From Microbacterium halotolerans (GTDB lineage Bacteria > Actinomycetota > Actinomycetes > Actinomycetales > Microbacteriaceae), in the NCBI RefSeq assembly GCF_003569805.1, contig NZ_KZ984051.1, forward strand, positions 1,095,606-1,159,605: a stretch of 64,000 nt of DNA, read 5' to 3'. The notes beneath the pieces were generated by a model. The model did no database searches and was not told the DNA's origin. It worked only from the letters and a program-made list of their open reading frames with translations. Both the position numbers and the translations under genes were made by a program. Below are positions 45,138 to 53,082 of the stretch, piece after piece; position 1 is the first letter of the stretch; each line of letters starts with the position of its first letter.

Positions 45138-45806
45138 GTGAACGCTCGTCGCCATTCTCCCGCCGTGTATCGGCGGCGTCGGCTGATGGTGCTGGTGCTC
45201 GCGATCCTGGCGATCGCTGCGCTGGTGTGGCTGTTCGTCGCCCAGCCGTGGAGCGCCTTGGGCGGCGGGAGCGATGAGACGCAGTCCGAGCCGACCCCGT
45301 CGGCGAGTGAGACGACCGCGTCTGACGATGCGGATGCGGCGGACTCCGAAGACGCGGATCCGACGCCGTCGCCCACGCCGACCGATGACGGGTCGCCGAA
45401 GGAATGCGATCCGAATGCGATCACGGTCAAGGGCGTGACGGACAAGCGCGAGTACGGCGGCGACGAGAAGCCCAAGCTGTCGATGAGCCTCGAGAACACC
45501 GGTGACGTCGACTGCATCTTCAACGTCGGCACCACCCAGCAGGTGTACACGGTGCTGAGCGGCAACGACGTGTGGTGGCGTTCGACCGACTGCCAGAAGG
45601 AGCCCAGCGACATGGAGGTGACGCTCGAGGCCGGCCAGAAGGTCTCCAGCGCCGAGCCCGTCGTATGGGACCGCACGCGCTCGAGCGTCGACAGCTGCGG
45701 CGACGAGAGCCGCCCGGTCGCACCGGGTGGAGGCGCTTCGTTCCACCTGCGCGTGGCGATCGGCGGCATCGAGTCGGAGCACACGCGACAGTTCATCCTG
45801 CGCTGA
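45138..45806 (+). CDS. Hypothetical membrane-anchored exported protein
   Basis: A product of 222 residues from a GTG start. One membrane helix (LMVLVLAILAIAALVWLFVA) is followed by a Ser/Thr/Pro/Asp-rich linker and a beta-rich domain with the Cys of KECDPN, DVDCIF, STDCQK and VDSCGD, likely two disulfides. Such small DUF4232-like or sensor domains are common in actinobacteria. Divergent from the von Willebrand A gene; the 123-base gap should hold both promoters. Confidence 0.65.
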   Translation: MNARRHSPAVYRRRRLMVLVLAILAIAALVWLFVAQPWSALGGGSDETQSEPTPSASETTASDDADAADSEDADPTPSPTPTDDGSPKECDPNAITVKGVTDKREYGGDEKPKLSMSLENTGDVDCIFNVGTTQQVYTVLSGNDVWWRSTDCQKEPSDMEVTLEAGQKVSSAEPVVWDRTRSSVDSCGDESRPVAPGGGASFHLRVAIGGIESEHTRQFILR

Positions 45807-45834
45807 ACCTTCGGCACATCCGGCCCCGTCGGAG

Positions 45835-45912
45835 GCTCGCGAGATGCGCATTTATCGCCGAGATGCGCCGTTTTTGACGCGACTTCGTCGAAAAAGTGCG
45901 CTTCTCGCGAGC
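45835..45912. repeat. Intergenic hairpin element, family member 2
   Basis: The left arm GCTCGCGAGATGCGCATTT (45835 on) pairs with the right arm ending in GCGCTTCTCGCGAGC (to 45912) over 20 bases with two mismatches. An inner hairpin with TTTTT and AAAAA ends lies between. The left arm recurs almost exactly at 51578-51599, and the inner TATCGCCGAGATGCG recurs at 15437. Confidence 0.6.
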
Positions 45913-45948
45913 GGGGCGTGGGGAGCACCCGCCGGTAGGGTGGGGGTG

Positions 45949-46359
45949 ATGGGGAAGAAGCGCAACAAGGCCGCCGCACTGACCGAGCAGGACACCCGCT
46001 CGGAGGCGCTCGCGCAGGCTCTGGAGAAGCAGGACATGGCGGCCGTCGCCCTGGCGCTGCGCAACGGCAACACGATCGTGCCGCTGATGAAGCCCGGCGC
46101 TCGCGACAACCCGCTCGATTCCGGCGAGGTCTGGACGTTCCGCGACCCGAAGACCGGTCAGGTCGCGCTGCTCCTGTTCAGCGATGCCCGCAACAAGCCG
46201 GAGAACCTCCCGCCGGCGATCGGCGTGTACTCGCCGGCGTGGCTGAAGGCCTTCCTTGCGCGCCACGCGTCCGAGATCACGACGGTGTTCCTCGACATCG
46301 CCGGTCCGCACCCCATGCAGGCCCCGCCCGCCGAGCTGTTGGCAGCTCTCGAGGTCTGA
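45949..46359 (+). CDS. SseB-family protein
   Basis: A soluble protein of 136 residues. After a basic start (MGKKRNKAAAL) it shows EALAQALEKQDMAAVALALRNG, then WTFRDPKTGQVALLLFSDAR and PPAIGVYSPAWLKAFL, the pattern of the SseB N-terminal domain. The biochemical function is not known. It lies alone after the intergenic hairpin element. Confidence 0.75.
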   Translation: MGKKRNKAAALTEQDTRSEALAQALEKQDMAAVALALRNGNTIVPLMKPGARDNPLDSGEVWTFRDPKTGQVALLLFSDARNKPENLPPAIGVYSPAWLKAFLARHASEITTVFLDIAGPHPMQAPPAELLAALEV

Positions 46360-46397
46360 GCACCCAGGCGGCAGCGCGACAGTCTGCGAGCTCGGAG

Positions 46398-46422
46398 GGC
46401 TTCCGGGGGTCCCGCGGAAGCC
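46398..46422 (+). terminator. Terminator after the SseB-family gene
   Basis: Perfect 8-bp stem GGCTTCCG with CGGAAGCC and a nine-base loop, 39 bases after the stop. The rest of the 292-base gap to the beta-glucosidase gene shows nothing clear. Confidence 0.5.
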
Positions 46423-46651
46423 GCGGATGACGACGGGCCGTCCGAGTGCGTATGACATTGCGTAGGCGCTCGCGGCGCTCGCCGGTGCGCACGGCGCGAC
46501 AGGTGCGTGCCGGCGGCTCTGTTTCGACGTGCGGCAGATCATCCGGTGAATTCGACGTGTTGTGCGGCCGAACCGACGCCCGACGCGGCGAAGGAGCAAG
46601 CTGGTTCAGCGCACGGGGAGGATCCCGCGCGCACGATCGAAGGGGACAAGC

Positions 46652-49123
46652 GTGAAGGACACCGCGCAGCTCGTCGCTGAGCTCAGCGTGCTTGAGAAGG
46701 CAGCACTGCTCAGCGGTGAGAACACGTGGGAGACCCGCACGATCGACCGCCTCTCCGTGCCGTCGATCTGGATGGCGGACGGGCCTCACGGCATCCGGCG
46801 GCAGGTCGGATCCGCCGACCACCTCGGCATCAACGGCTCGGAGCTGGCCACCTGCTTCCCGACGTCGGCGACCATCGCCAACACCTGGGATGAGGATCTC
46901 GCCGCCGAAATCGGTTCCGCGCTCGGCCGAGAGGCGTCGTCGCAGGGCGTGAACGTTCTGCTCGGCCCCGGCCTGAACATCAAGCGCAGCCCGCTCGGCG
47001 GCCGCAACTTCGAGTACTTCTCCGAAGATCCCGTGCTGTCGGGCCGTCTTGCCGCGGCGTACGTGCGCGGCATCCAGTCGGAGGGCGTGGCGACGACGCC
47101 GAAGCACTTCGCCGTGAACAGCCAGGAGCTGCGCCGGATGGTGACGGACTCCGTCATCGACGAGCGCACACTGCGCGAGATCTATCTGACGGCGTTCGAG
47201 ATCGTTGTCCGCGAGGCGAACCCGTGGGCGATCATGACGTCGTACAACCTGATCAACGGCACATACGCCCACGAGAACGCGCACCTGCTGCGCGACATCC
47301 TGCGCGACGAGTGGGGCTTCGACGGTGCTGTGATCACCGACTGGGGCGGCGGGAACGACGCAGTGGACGGTGTGCGCTCAGGCGGCACGCTTGAGATGCC
47401 GTCGCCCGGCTTCGACTCGGTGCGCAGAATCGTCGCCGCGGTCGAGAGCGGCGAGCTGGATGAGGCCGACCTCGACGCCCGCGTCGCCGAGCTGCTGAAC
47501 CTCGTCGCCCGCGTCACCGCCCGCGCTGTGCGTGCGAGCGTCGACCAGGAGGCGCACCACGCACTGGCCCGCCGCGCCGCGGCCGAGTCGGCTGTGCTGC
47601 TGCGCAACGAGGACGCCCTGCTGCCCCTGGCATCCGGAACGCGCGTCGCCCTGATCGGAGACTTCGCCGAGACGCCGCGCTACCAGGGCTCCGGCTCGTC
47701 GTCGGTGAACCCGACGCGAGTCACCTCGCTCGTCGAAGCGATCGGCGCCACCGACCTCGATCTCGCCGATTTCGCCAGCGGCTATCGACGCGACGGCGCG
47801 GCTGACGCGCAGCTCGTCACTGAGGCCGTCGCCGCCGCCGAGCGGGCCGACGTCGCCGTGCTGGCGCTGGGCCTGCCTGAGATCGCCGAGTCGGAGGGTC
47901 TCGACCGCTCGAGCCTCTCCCTGCCCGACGTTCAGGTGCGGCTGCTGCGTGCGGTCGCCGCGGCCAACCCGCGCACCGTCGTCGTGCTCTCCGGCGGCGG
48001 CCCCGTGGCGATGCCGTGGCTGCGCGACGCGCAGGCGCTGGTGCACGGCTACCTCGGCGGCCAGGCAGGCGCCGAGGGCATCCTCGACGTGCTCACGGGT
48101 GCTGTGAGCCCCGGAGGGCGCCTCGCCGAGACGCTGCCCATCGCGCTGGGCGACACCCCCACCGTCGGCCGGTTCCCGAGCACGAACCGCACCGCCGAAT
48201 ACCGCGAGGGCCCGTTCATCGGCTACCGCTACTACGACACTCGCGGCATCGAGGTGACCTTTCCATTCGGATTCGGCCTCAGCTACACGTCATTCGCGTA
48301 CTCCGACCTGTCAGCCTCGGAAGAGCGCGTCACGTTCACCGTGACGAACACGGGAGGCGCGGCCGGATCGGATGTGGCGCAGGTGTACGTGGGGAAGAGC
48401 GGTTCCAGCCGGGTGCTGCGGCCCTCGCGCGAGCTGAAGGGCTTCGTGAAGGTGAGCCTCGAGGCAGGGGAGTCACGCGAGGTGACGATCGAACTCGGCG
48501 ATCGGGCGTTCCGATTCTTCGACGTCGACTCCGACGCATGGCAGACGGAGGCGGGCGACTATGAGATCGCCGTCGGGTCGAACGTGGCAGATCTGCCGCT
48601 TGCGGCGACGGTCGAGATCGACGGCACCGTGCCATCCGGAGCCGTCGATCCTGAACTCGAGTGGTACCGGACAGGGGACATCCGGAATGTGCCGGATGAC
48701 GCGTTCGAAGCGCTGCTCGGCCGCCGTGCGCCCGAAGCGGCGTGGGGATCTGGCCCACTCGGATACAACGACCCGATCGACCGGCTCGACGTGGCGCGCA
48801 GCCCGCTCGCGCGGCTCGCGTTCCGGATCATCGACAAGCGCCGCCGCGCCGCGGAAGCCAAGGGCGAACCCGACCTGAACATCCTGTTCCTGTTCAACGG
48901 CCCGTTCCGCGTGATCTCCAAGATGAGCGGCGGACTGGCCACGCAGCGGCTCACCGAGGCGCTGCTCACCCTCGTCAACGGACAGACGTTCCGCGGCCTC
49001 GGCCGCGTCATCGCCGCGTTCCTGCGCGGCCGCCGCGCGGAGAAGCGCACGGGCGACGCGTTCCGCGCCGCCGCGGGCAACAGCAGCAACCGCGCCGACG
49101 GCGCCGGGAAGGAAGACGACTGA
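46652..49123 (+). CDS. Glycoside hydrolase family 3 beta-glucosidase
   Basis: A hydrolase of 823 residues from a GTG behind GAAGGGGACAAGC. The N-terminal barrel has WMADGPHGIRRQ, the substrate motif KHFAVNSQE and the nucleophile aspartate in AVITDWGGG (about residue 229). The sandwich domain and an FnIII-like domain (TFTVTNTGGAAGSDVAQVYV) follow, with a C-terminal extension of roughly 150 residues. No signal peptide is seen, so it is probably intracellular and acts on imported oligosaccharides. Its stop shares one base with the next gene. Confidence 0.93.
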   Translation: MKDTAQLVAELSVLEKAALLSGENTWETRTIDRLSVPSIWMADGPHGIRRQVGSADHLGINGSELATCFPTSATIANTWDEDLAAEIGSALGREASSQGVNVLLGPGLNIKRSPLGGRNFEYFSEDPVLSGRLAAAYVRGIQSEGVATTPKHFAVNSQELRRMVTDSVIDERTLREIYLTAFEIVVREANPWAIMTSYNLINGTYAHENAHLLRDILRDEWGFDGAVITDWGGGNDAVDGVRSGGTLEMPSPGFDSVRRIVAAVESGELDEADLDARVAELLNLVARVTARAVRASVDQEAHHALARRAAAESAVLLRNEDALLPLASGTRVALIGDFAETPRYQGSGSSSVNPTRVTSLVEAIGATDLDLADFASGYRRDGAADAQLVTEAVAAAERADVAVLALGLPEIAESEGLDRSSLSLPDVQVRLLRAVAAANPRTVVVLSGGGPVAMPWLRDAQALVHGYLGGQAGAEGILDVLTGAVSPGGRLAETLPIALGDTPTVGRFPSTNRTAEYREGPFIGYRYYDTRGIEVTFPFGFGLSYTSFAYSDLSASEERVTFTVTNTGGAAGSDVAQVYVGKSGSSRVLRPSRELKGFVKVSLEAGESREVTIELGDRAFRFFDVDSDAWQTEAGDYEIAVGSNVADLPLAATVEIDGTVPSGAVDPELEWYRTGDIRNVPDDAFEALLGRRAPEAAWGSGPLGYNDPIDRLDVARSPLARLAFRIIDKRRRAAEAKGEPDLNILFLFNGPFRVISKMSGGLATQRLTEALLTLVNGQTFRGLGRVIAAFLRGRRAEKRTGDAFRAAAGNSSNRADGAGKEDD

Positions 49124-49761
49124 TGTTCGCAGCGATCGCCCGCTGGTGGCGGGGCTTCCAGGTCTCGCATCCGGAACTGTCGAAGTTCGCGATGTTCTTC
49201 ATCCTGTCGAACGGCGTGACCGTGCTGCAGCTCTCGCTGATGCCGGTGTTCCGGTGGGGCTTCGAGACCTACACCGACCTGATGAACGTCGGCTTCCAGG
49301 CGCTGCCGGTCGGCAGCGACGTCGATGGCAGCCAGTACTACATGTTCGACTACGCCGTGGGCGCGCTGCCCGCGGGCGGCGGCGGACTGGCGTACTTCCT
49401 GTCTGTGCAGATCACGCTGCTGATCGCACAGGTGCTCAACTTCTTCGCTCAGCGGAACATCACATTCAAGTCGAACACGTCGGCGTGGGTCGCCGCCGGG
49501 TGGTACACGCTGGCGTACATCGTGATCACGTTCATCGCCGCCGCGGCGCAGGGCTTCTACAAGGCGCCCATCTACGACCTGCTGATGAACGCATGGGGCT
49601 GGGGTCCCACGGGTGAGCTCGTGGCCGACGTCGTGACGATGATCATCAACGCGGCGATCTCGTTCTGGGTGTTCTACCCCATCTTCAAGCTGATTTTCCG
49701 GCAGAAGCCGGAAGAAACCGCGGACGCTCCCGCGGAGGACACCGAACTCCAGGCACACTAG
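49123..49761 (+). CDS. GtrA-like membrane protein
   Basis: A protein of 212 residues with four hydrophobic segments. The N-terminal ELSKFAMFFILSNGVTVLQL and the central LLIAQVLNFFAQRNITFKSN match the GtrA fold, in which the NFxxxRxxTF motif is typical. GtrA proteins assist lipid-linked sugar transfer at the membrane. It is longer than the usual 120-150 residues owing to a loop between helices 1 and 2. Coupled to the GH3 gene and followed by a glycosyltransferase. Confidence 0.8.
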   Translation: MFAAIARWWRGFQVSHPELSKFAMFFILSNGVTVLQLSLMPVFRWGFETYTDLMNVGFQALPVGSDVDGSQYYMFDYAVGALPAGGGGLAYFLSVQITLLIAQVLNFFAQRNITFKSNTSAWVAAGWYTLAYIVITFIAAAAQGFYKAPIYDLLMNAWGWGPTGELVADVVTMIINAAISFWVFYPIFKLIFRQKPEETADAPAEDTELQAH

Positions 49762-49765
49762 TGTC

Positions 49766-50791
49766 ATGCCGCTTCTGACGATCGTGGTCCCCGCCTACAA
49801 CGCGGAGGCCTATCTTCGACGGGCGCTTGAGCCGCTCGTCCGCGTGAAGCGAGGCATCGAGGTGATCGTGGTCGACGACGGGTCGACCGACGCGACCGCC
49901 TCGATCGCCGATGGCTTCGCTTACAGGCGGCCGGAGACCATCCGGGTCGTGCGCCAGCACAACCGCGGACACGGCGGTGCCATCAACACCGGCCTCGTTC
50001 ACGCCACGGGTACCTACCTGAAGGTGCTCGACGCTGACGACTGGCTGAGCGTGCCCGCGCTCGAGAAGCTGCTTCGCACGCTGCAGACGATCGAGGAGGG
50101 CGGCGGCGTCGACGCGGTGTTCACGGACTACGTGCGCGACCGCGTCGGCAAGAACAACCGCGTGACGACGTTCGATACGGTCTTCCCCGAGCACCGCATC
50201 TTCTCGTGGGAGCAGACCGGGCGCTTCGCCAGGCGCCAGATCCTGATGATGCACGCGATCGTATATCGCACCGAGGTCGTGCGGCGCAGCGGCATGGTGC
50301 TGCCCGAGCACACCTTCTACGTCGACAACCTGTACGTCGTCGAACCGCTCTCGCACGTGCGCAGCATGTACTATCTGCCGGTTCCGCTGTACCACTACTT
50401 CATCGGCCGGGCGGAGCAGTCGGTCGACCCCGCGGTGATGCTGCGGCGCGTCGACCAGCAGCTGCTCGTGAACAAGCTCGTGCTGAAGGCGATGCCATCG
50501 CTCGAGGACGTCGCGACAGGACGTGTGCCCGTGGAGCTGCAGGGTGCGCTGCTGCACTACGTCGAGCAGATCTGCGCCGTGACGTCTGCGACGCTCGCCA
50601 GGGGCGGCACCGTGGAGCACCTCGCGGCGCGCGACGCGTTCTGGCGCGAGGTCAAGGCCGAGAGCCCGTGGCTGTACACGCGGCTGCGGCGCACGTTCCT
50701 CGGGTCGACGAGCAATCTGCCAGGTGGTGCGGGGCGGCGCGTGACGTCGCTGGCGTACAGCGTCGCGCGGCGGGTCGTCGGCTTCAGCTGA
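49766..50791 (+). CDS. Glycosyltransferase family 2
   Basis: A GT-A fold glycosyltransferase of 341 residues. The nucleotide-binding start is TIVVPAYNAEAYLRRALE, followed by VIVVDDGSTDAT and the metal-binding LKVLDADDWL. The C-terminal half is helical and may touch the membrane. Behind a GtrA-like protein, a role in decorating a lipid carrier, teichoic acid or wall polymer is likely. Last gene of the three-gene operon. Confidence 0.9.
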   Translation: MPLLTIVVPAYNAEAYLRRALEPLVRVKRGIEVIVVDDGSTDATASIADGFAYRRPETIRVVRQHNRGHGGAINTGLVHATGTYLKVLDADDWLSVPALEKLLRTLQTIEEGGGVDAVFTDYVRDRVGKNNRVTTFDTVFPEHRIFSWEQTGRFARRQILMMHAIVYRTEVVRRSGMVLPEHTFYVDNLYVVEPLSHVRSMYYLPVPLYHYFIGRAEQSVDPAVMLRRVDQQLLVNKLVLKAMPSLEDVATGRVPVELQGALLHYVEQICAVTSATLARGGTVEHLAARDAFWREVKAESPWLYTRLRRTFLGSTSNLPGGAGRRVTSLAYSVARRVVGFS

Positions 50792-50819
50792 ACCGGGGCC
50801 CACGGGCGAGGAGGGCAGC

Positions 50820-51104
50820 GTGAACCGGATCGGCGTGGTCGAGGACGATCCGGCCGGGTTCGGAACGGTGGTCGGTGCAAGCGGCGGCACTCGTGCACCG
50901 ATGATCCGTCATGCTGCGTGTCGAGAACCTCTACGGCGGCACGGTCAGACGTTCCGGAGTACGCATCGCGTCGTGCAAAGCAGAGCAGGGGCGCGGCTAC
51001 GGCAGAGGCAGCATTCGTGCGATCGCCGAACGCCACGGTCTCGATGGTTCCGGGCGGAGCAGCAGTTCTCACCGCACGTGCTGATACCGCGGTCGGGGAA
51101 GTGA
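50820..51104 (+). pseudogene. Remnant of a GHKL-type two-component system
   Basis: The first codons read NRIGVVEDDP, like the start of a LytTR-type response regulator. From 50911 another frame reads GRGYGRGSIRAIAERHG, the C-terminal ATPase box of a GHKL histidine kinase, and the last dozen residues of that domain (FSPHVLIPRSGK) return in the first frame before the stop at 51104. The pieces are joined by a large deletion and at least two frameshifts. No working protein is expected. Confidence 0.55.
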
Positions 51105-51128
51105 AGCTGAAAGGGAATGCCGCTCCGG

Positions 51129-51145
51129 ATACCCCCAGGGGGTAT
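51129..51145. promoter_or_regulatory. CsoR-type copper operator
   Basis: Perfect palindrome ATACCCCC-A-GGGGGTAT, the classical CsoR recognition pattern, 70 bases upstream of the HMA protein start. Binding is released by Cu(I). No csoR gene is in the window, so the repressor acts in trans. Confidence 0.85.
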
Positions 51146-51214
51146 ATAGTGGGGTGCGAGGGCAGCGGTGGCGATCCGGATGCCCTGACGGACTTTCGAG
51201 GAGAGGACACAACC

Positions 51215-51541
51215 ATGGAGACTCAGCGGATCGAGCTCGGGCTGACGGACGCGACGCAGGAAACCAGCTGCGGCTGCGGTGGATGCGGTGACGCTGGAGC
51301 GGCCGAAACCGCGGCTCCCGCGGCAGCCGAGACCACGACGGTGCAGGTCGAGGGCATGACCTGCGGACACTGCGTCTCGGCGGTGACCGAAGAGGTCAGC
51401 AAGATCGACGGCGTCGAGCAGGTCTCGGTCGACCTGGTTGCAGGCGGCATCTCGACCGTCACGATCGGCAGCGCCGCAGCGGTCGACCCTGCCGCGCTCC
51501 GCTCCGCCATCGACGAGGCGGGCTACTCGATCGCGGCGTGA
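51215..51541 (+). CDS. Copper chaperone-like HMA protein
   Basis: A small protein of 108 residues. The HMA domain at residues 45-105 holds the Cu(I) motif GMTCGHCVSAV and ends in GYSIAA. In front of it is an extra cysteine cluster SCGCGGCGDAG joined by an Ala-rich linker. The start follows GAGGAGAGGACACAACC. The CsoR palindrome shows copper control. It would buffer cytoplasmic copper or hand it to an exporter not seen here. Confidence 0.92.
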   Translation: METQRIELGLTDATQETSCGCGGCGDAGAAETAAPAAAETTTVQVEGMTCGHCVSAVTEEVSKIDGVEQVSVDLVAGGISTVTIGSAAAVDPAALRSAIDEAGYSIAA

Positions 51542-51582
51542 CCCGGTGAGCCGGGTGGCGCGGCGCGCTGAGCAGGGCTCGC

Positions 51583-51648
51583 GAGATGCGCACTTTTCGC
51601 CCGAGAAGCGTCGAAAACGTGCGCATCTCGGCGAGAAGTGCGCATCTC
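51583..51648. repeat. Intergenic hairpin element, family member 3
   Basis: GAGATGCGCAC-TTTTCG (51583-51599) pairs with CGAAAACGTGCGCATCTC (51612-51629) with a single bulged base; a second GCGAGAAGTGCGCATCTCG follows at 51630-51648. It lies between the convergent HMA and radA genes and may also end both transcripts. Confidence 0.6.
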
Positions 51649-51664
51649 GGCAGCGGGGCGTGGG

Positions 51665-53032
51665 TCAGAACGGTGAGGGGACCTCGTCGGTGACGGCGCG
51701 GAGCGCGCGGGGACGGGGCTGGATCCGGATCGTACGGATCGCCTCTTTGACCGTCGCGGACTCGGCGTCGACGACGCGCCCGTAGCCGAGGCGCGCCGCT
51801 TCCGAGCGGCGCTGCGCGGACTGGGTGACGGGGCGCACCTGCCCGGCGAGGCTCAGCTCGCCGACCGCGGCGACGTCCTTGCCCACGCTCCAATCGCCCA
51901 AAGCGCCTGCCACAGCGACGGCGATCGCGAGGTCGGCGGCCGGTTCGGTGAAGCGCACACCCCCGACGGTCGAGACGTAGACGTCGCAGTTGCTGGTCGT
52001 GATGCCCGCGCGCTTCTCGAGCACCGCCAGCACCATCGCGACTCGTGACGCGTCGACGCCGTGCACGATGCGGCGCGGGTTCGGAGCGGACGTCCCGATC
52101 GTCAGCGCCTGCACCTCGACCGGCAGGGCGCGCCGCCCCTCCATCGAGATGCCGACGCACGTGCCGTTCTCCGGATCGCCTCCAGAGAGGAACAGCCCGC
52201 TCGGGTCGGGCACCTCGGCGATCCCGTCGCCGGTCATCTCGAAGCAGCCGACCTCATCCGTCGGCCCGAACCGGTTCTTCAGTGCGCGCACGAAGCGCAG
52301 CGCCGTCTGGCGGTCGCCCTCGAAGTGGCACACGACGTCTACCAGGTGTTCGAGCAGACGGGGGCCGGCGACCTGGCCGTCCTTCGTGACGTGCCCGACG
52401 ATGATCATCGGCAGGTTCCGCTCTTTCGCGATCCGGATGAGCGTGGCCGCGACCTCTCGCACCTGGCCGGGCATGCCGGCCGCCCCGTCCGACTCGGACG
52501 ATGACGCCGTCTGCACCGAGTCGACGATCATCAGCTCGGGTTCGACGGAATCGATGTGGCCGATGATCGTGCCGAGATCCGTCTCGCTCGCCAGGAACAG
52601 CTCGTCGTGCATCGCGCCGGTGCGCTCGGCGCGCAGCCGCACCTGTGCGGGAGACTCCTCGGCGCTGGCGTACAGCACGCGCCGCCCGGTCGCCGCAGCG
52701 CGCGCCGCCACCTCGAGCAGCAGCGTCGACTTGCCGACGCCGGGCTCGCCCGACAGCAGGATGGCCGCACCCGGCACGAGGCCGCCGCCGAGCACCCTGT
52801 CGAACTCGCCGATGCCGCTCGGGCGCCGCGGAGCCTCTTGGGTGACGACTTGCGTGATCGGTGCGGCGGCCGATGTCGGGATCATCGACTTCACGCGCTT
52901 CGGCGCCGCCTGCTGCGCGACCTCGACGACCGTGCCCCACTGCTGACACTCGCCGCAGCGGCCGACCCACTTCGCTGTGGCCCACCCGCACTCGGAGCAG
53001 ACGTACGCGGCGGTGGAACGTTTCGAAGCCAT
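51665..53032 (-). CDS. radA: DNA repair protein RadA/Sms
   Basis: A complete RadA of 455 residues. The N-terminal zinc finger is CSECGWATAKWVGRCGEC, Walker A is GEPGVGKST, the RadA-specific KNRFG motif is intact in ALKNRFGPTDEVG, and the C-terminal Lon-like domain holds VSTVGGVRF. It drives branch migration in recombination. The ATG at 53032 begins the family-typical MASKRSTAAYVCS; the frame stays open into the next gene, but that part is antisense-like noise. Confidence 0.96.
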   Translation of the reverse strand: MASKRSTAAYVCSECGWATAKWVGRCGECQQWGTVVEVAQQAAPKRVKSMIPTSAAAPITQVVTQEAPRRPSGIGEFDRVLGGGLVPGAAILLSGEPGVGKSTLLLEVAARAAATGRRVLYASAEESPAQVRLRAERTGAMHDELFLASETDLGTIIGHIDSVEPELMIVDSVQTASSSESDGAAGMPGQVREVAATLIRIAKERNLPMIIVGHVTKDGQVAGPRLLEHLVDVVCHFEGDRQTALRFVRALKNRFGPTDEVGCFEMTGDGIAEVPDPSGLFLSGGDPENGTCVGISMEGRRALPVEVQALTIGTSAPNPRRIVHGVDASRVAMVLAVLEKRAGITTSNCDVYVSTVGGVRFTEPAADLAIAVAVAGALGDWSVGKDVAAVGELSLAGQVRPVTQSAQRRSEAARLGYGRVVDAESATVKEAIRTIRIQPRPRALRAVTDEVPSPF

Positions 53033-53082
53033 GGGTCCAGCGTATGCGGGGCCTGCGACATCCGGTCCCGTGGCCCCGTGGG

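Noticed and set aside
45015..45851. Upstream extension of the von Willebrand A gene
   Set aside because: It runs into the divergent gene at 45138 and lacks a start with a ribosome site; the GTG at 45014 has one.
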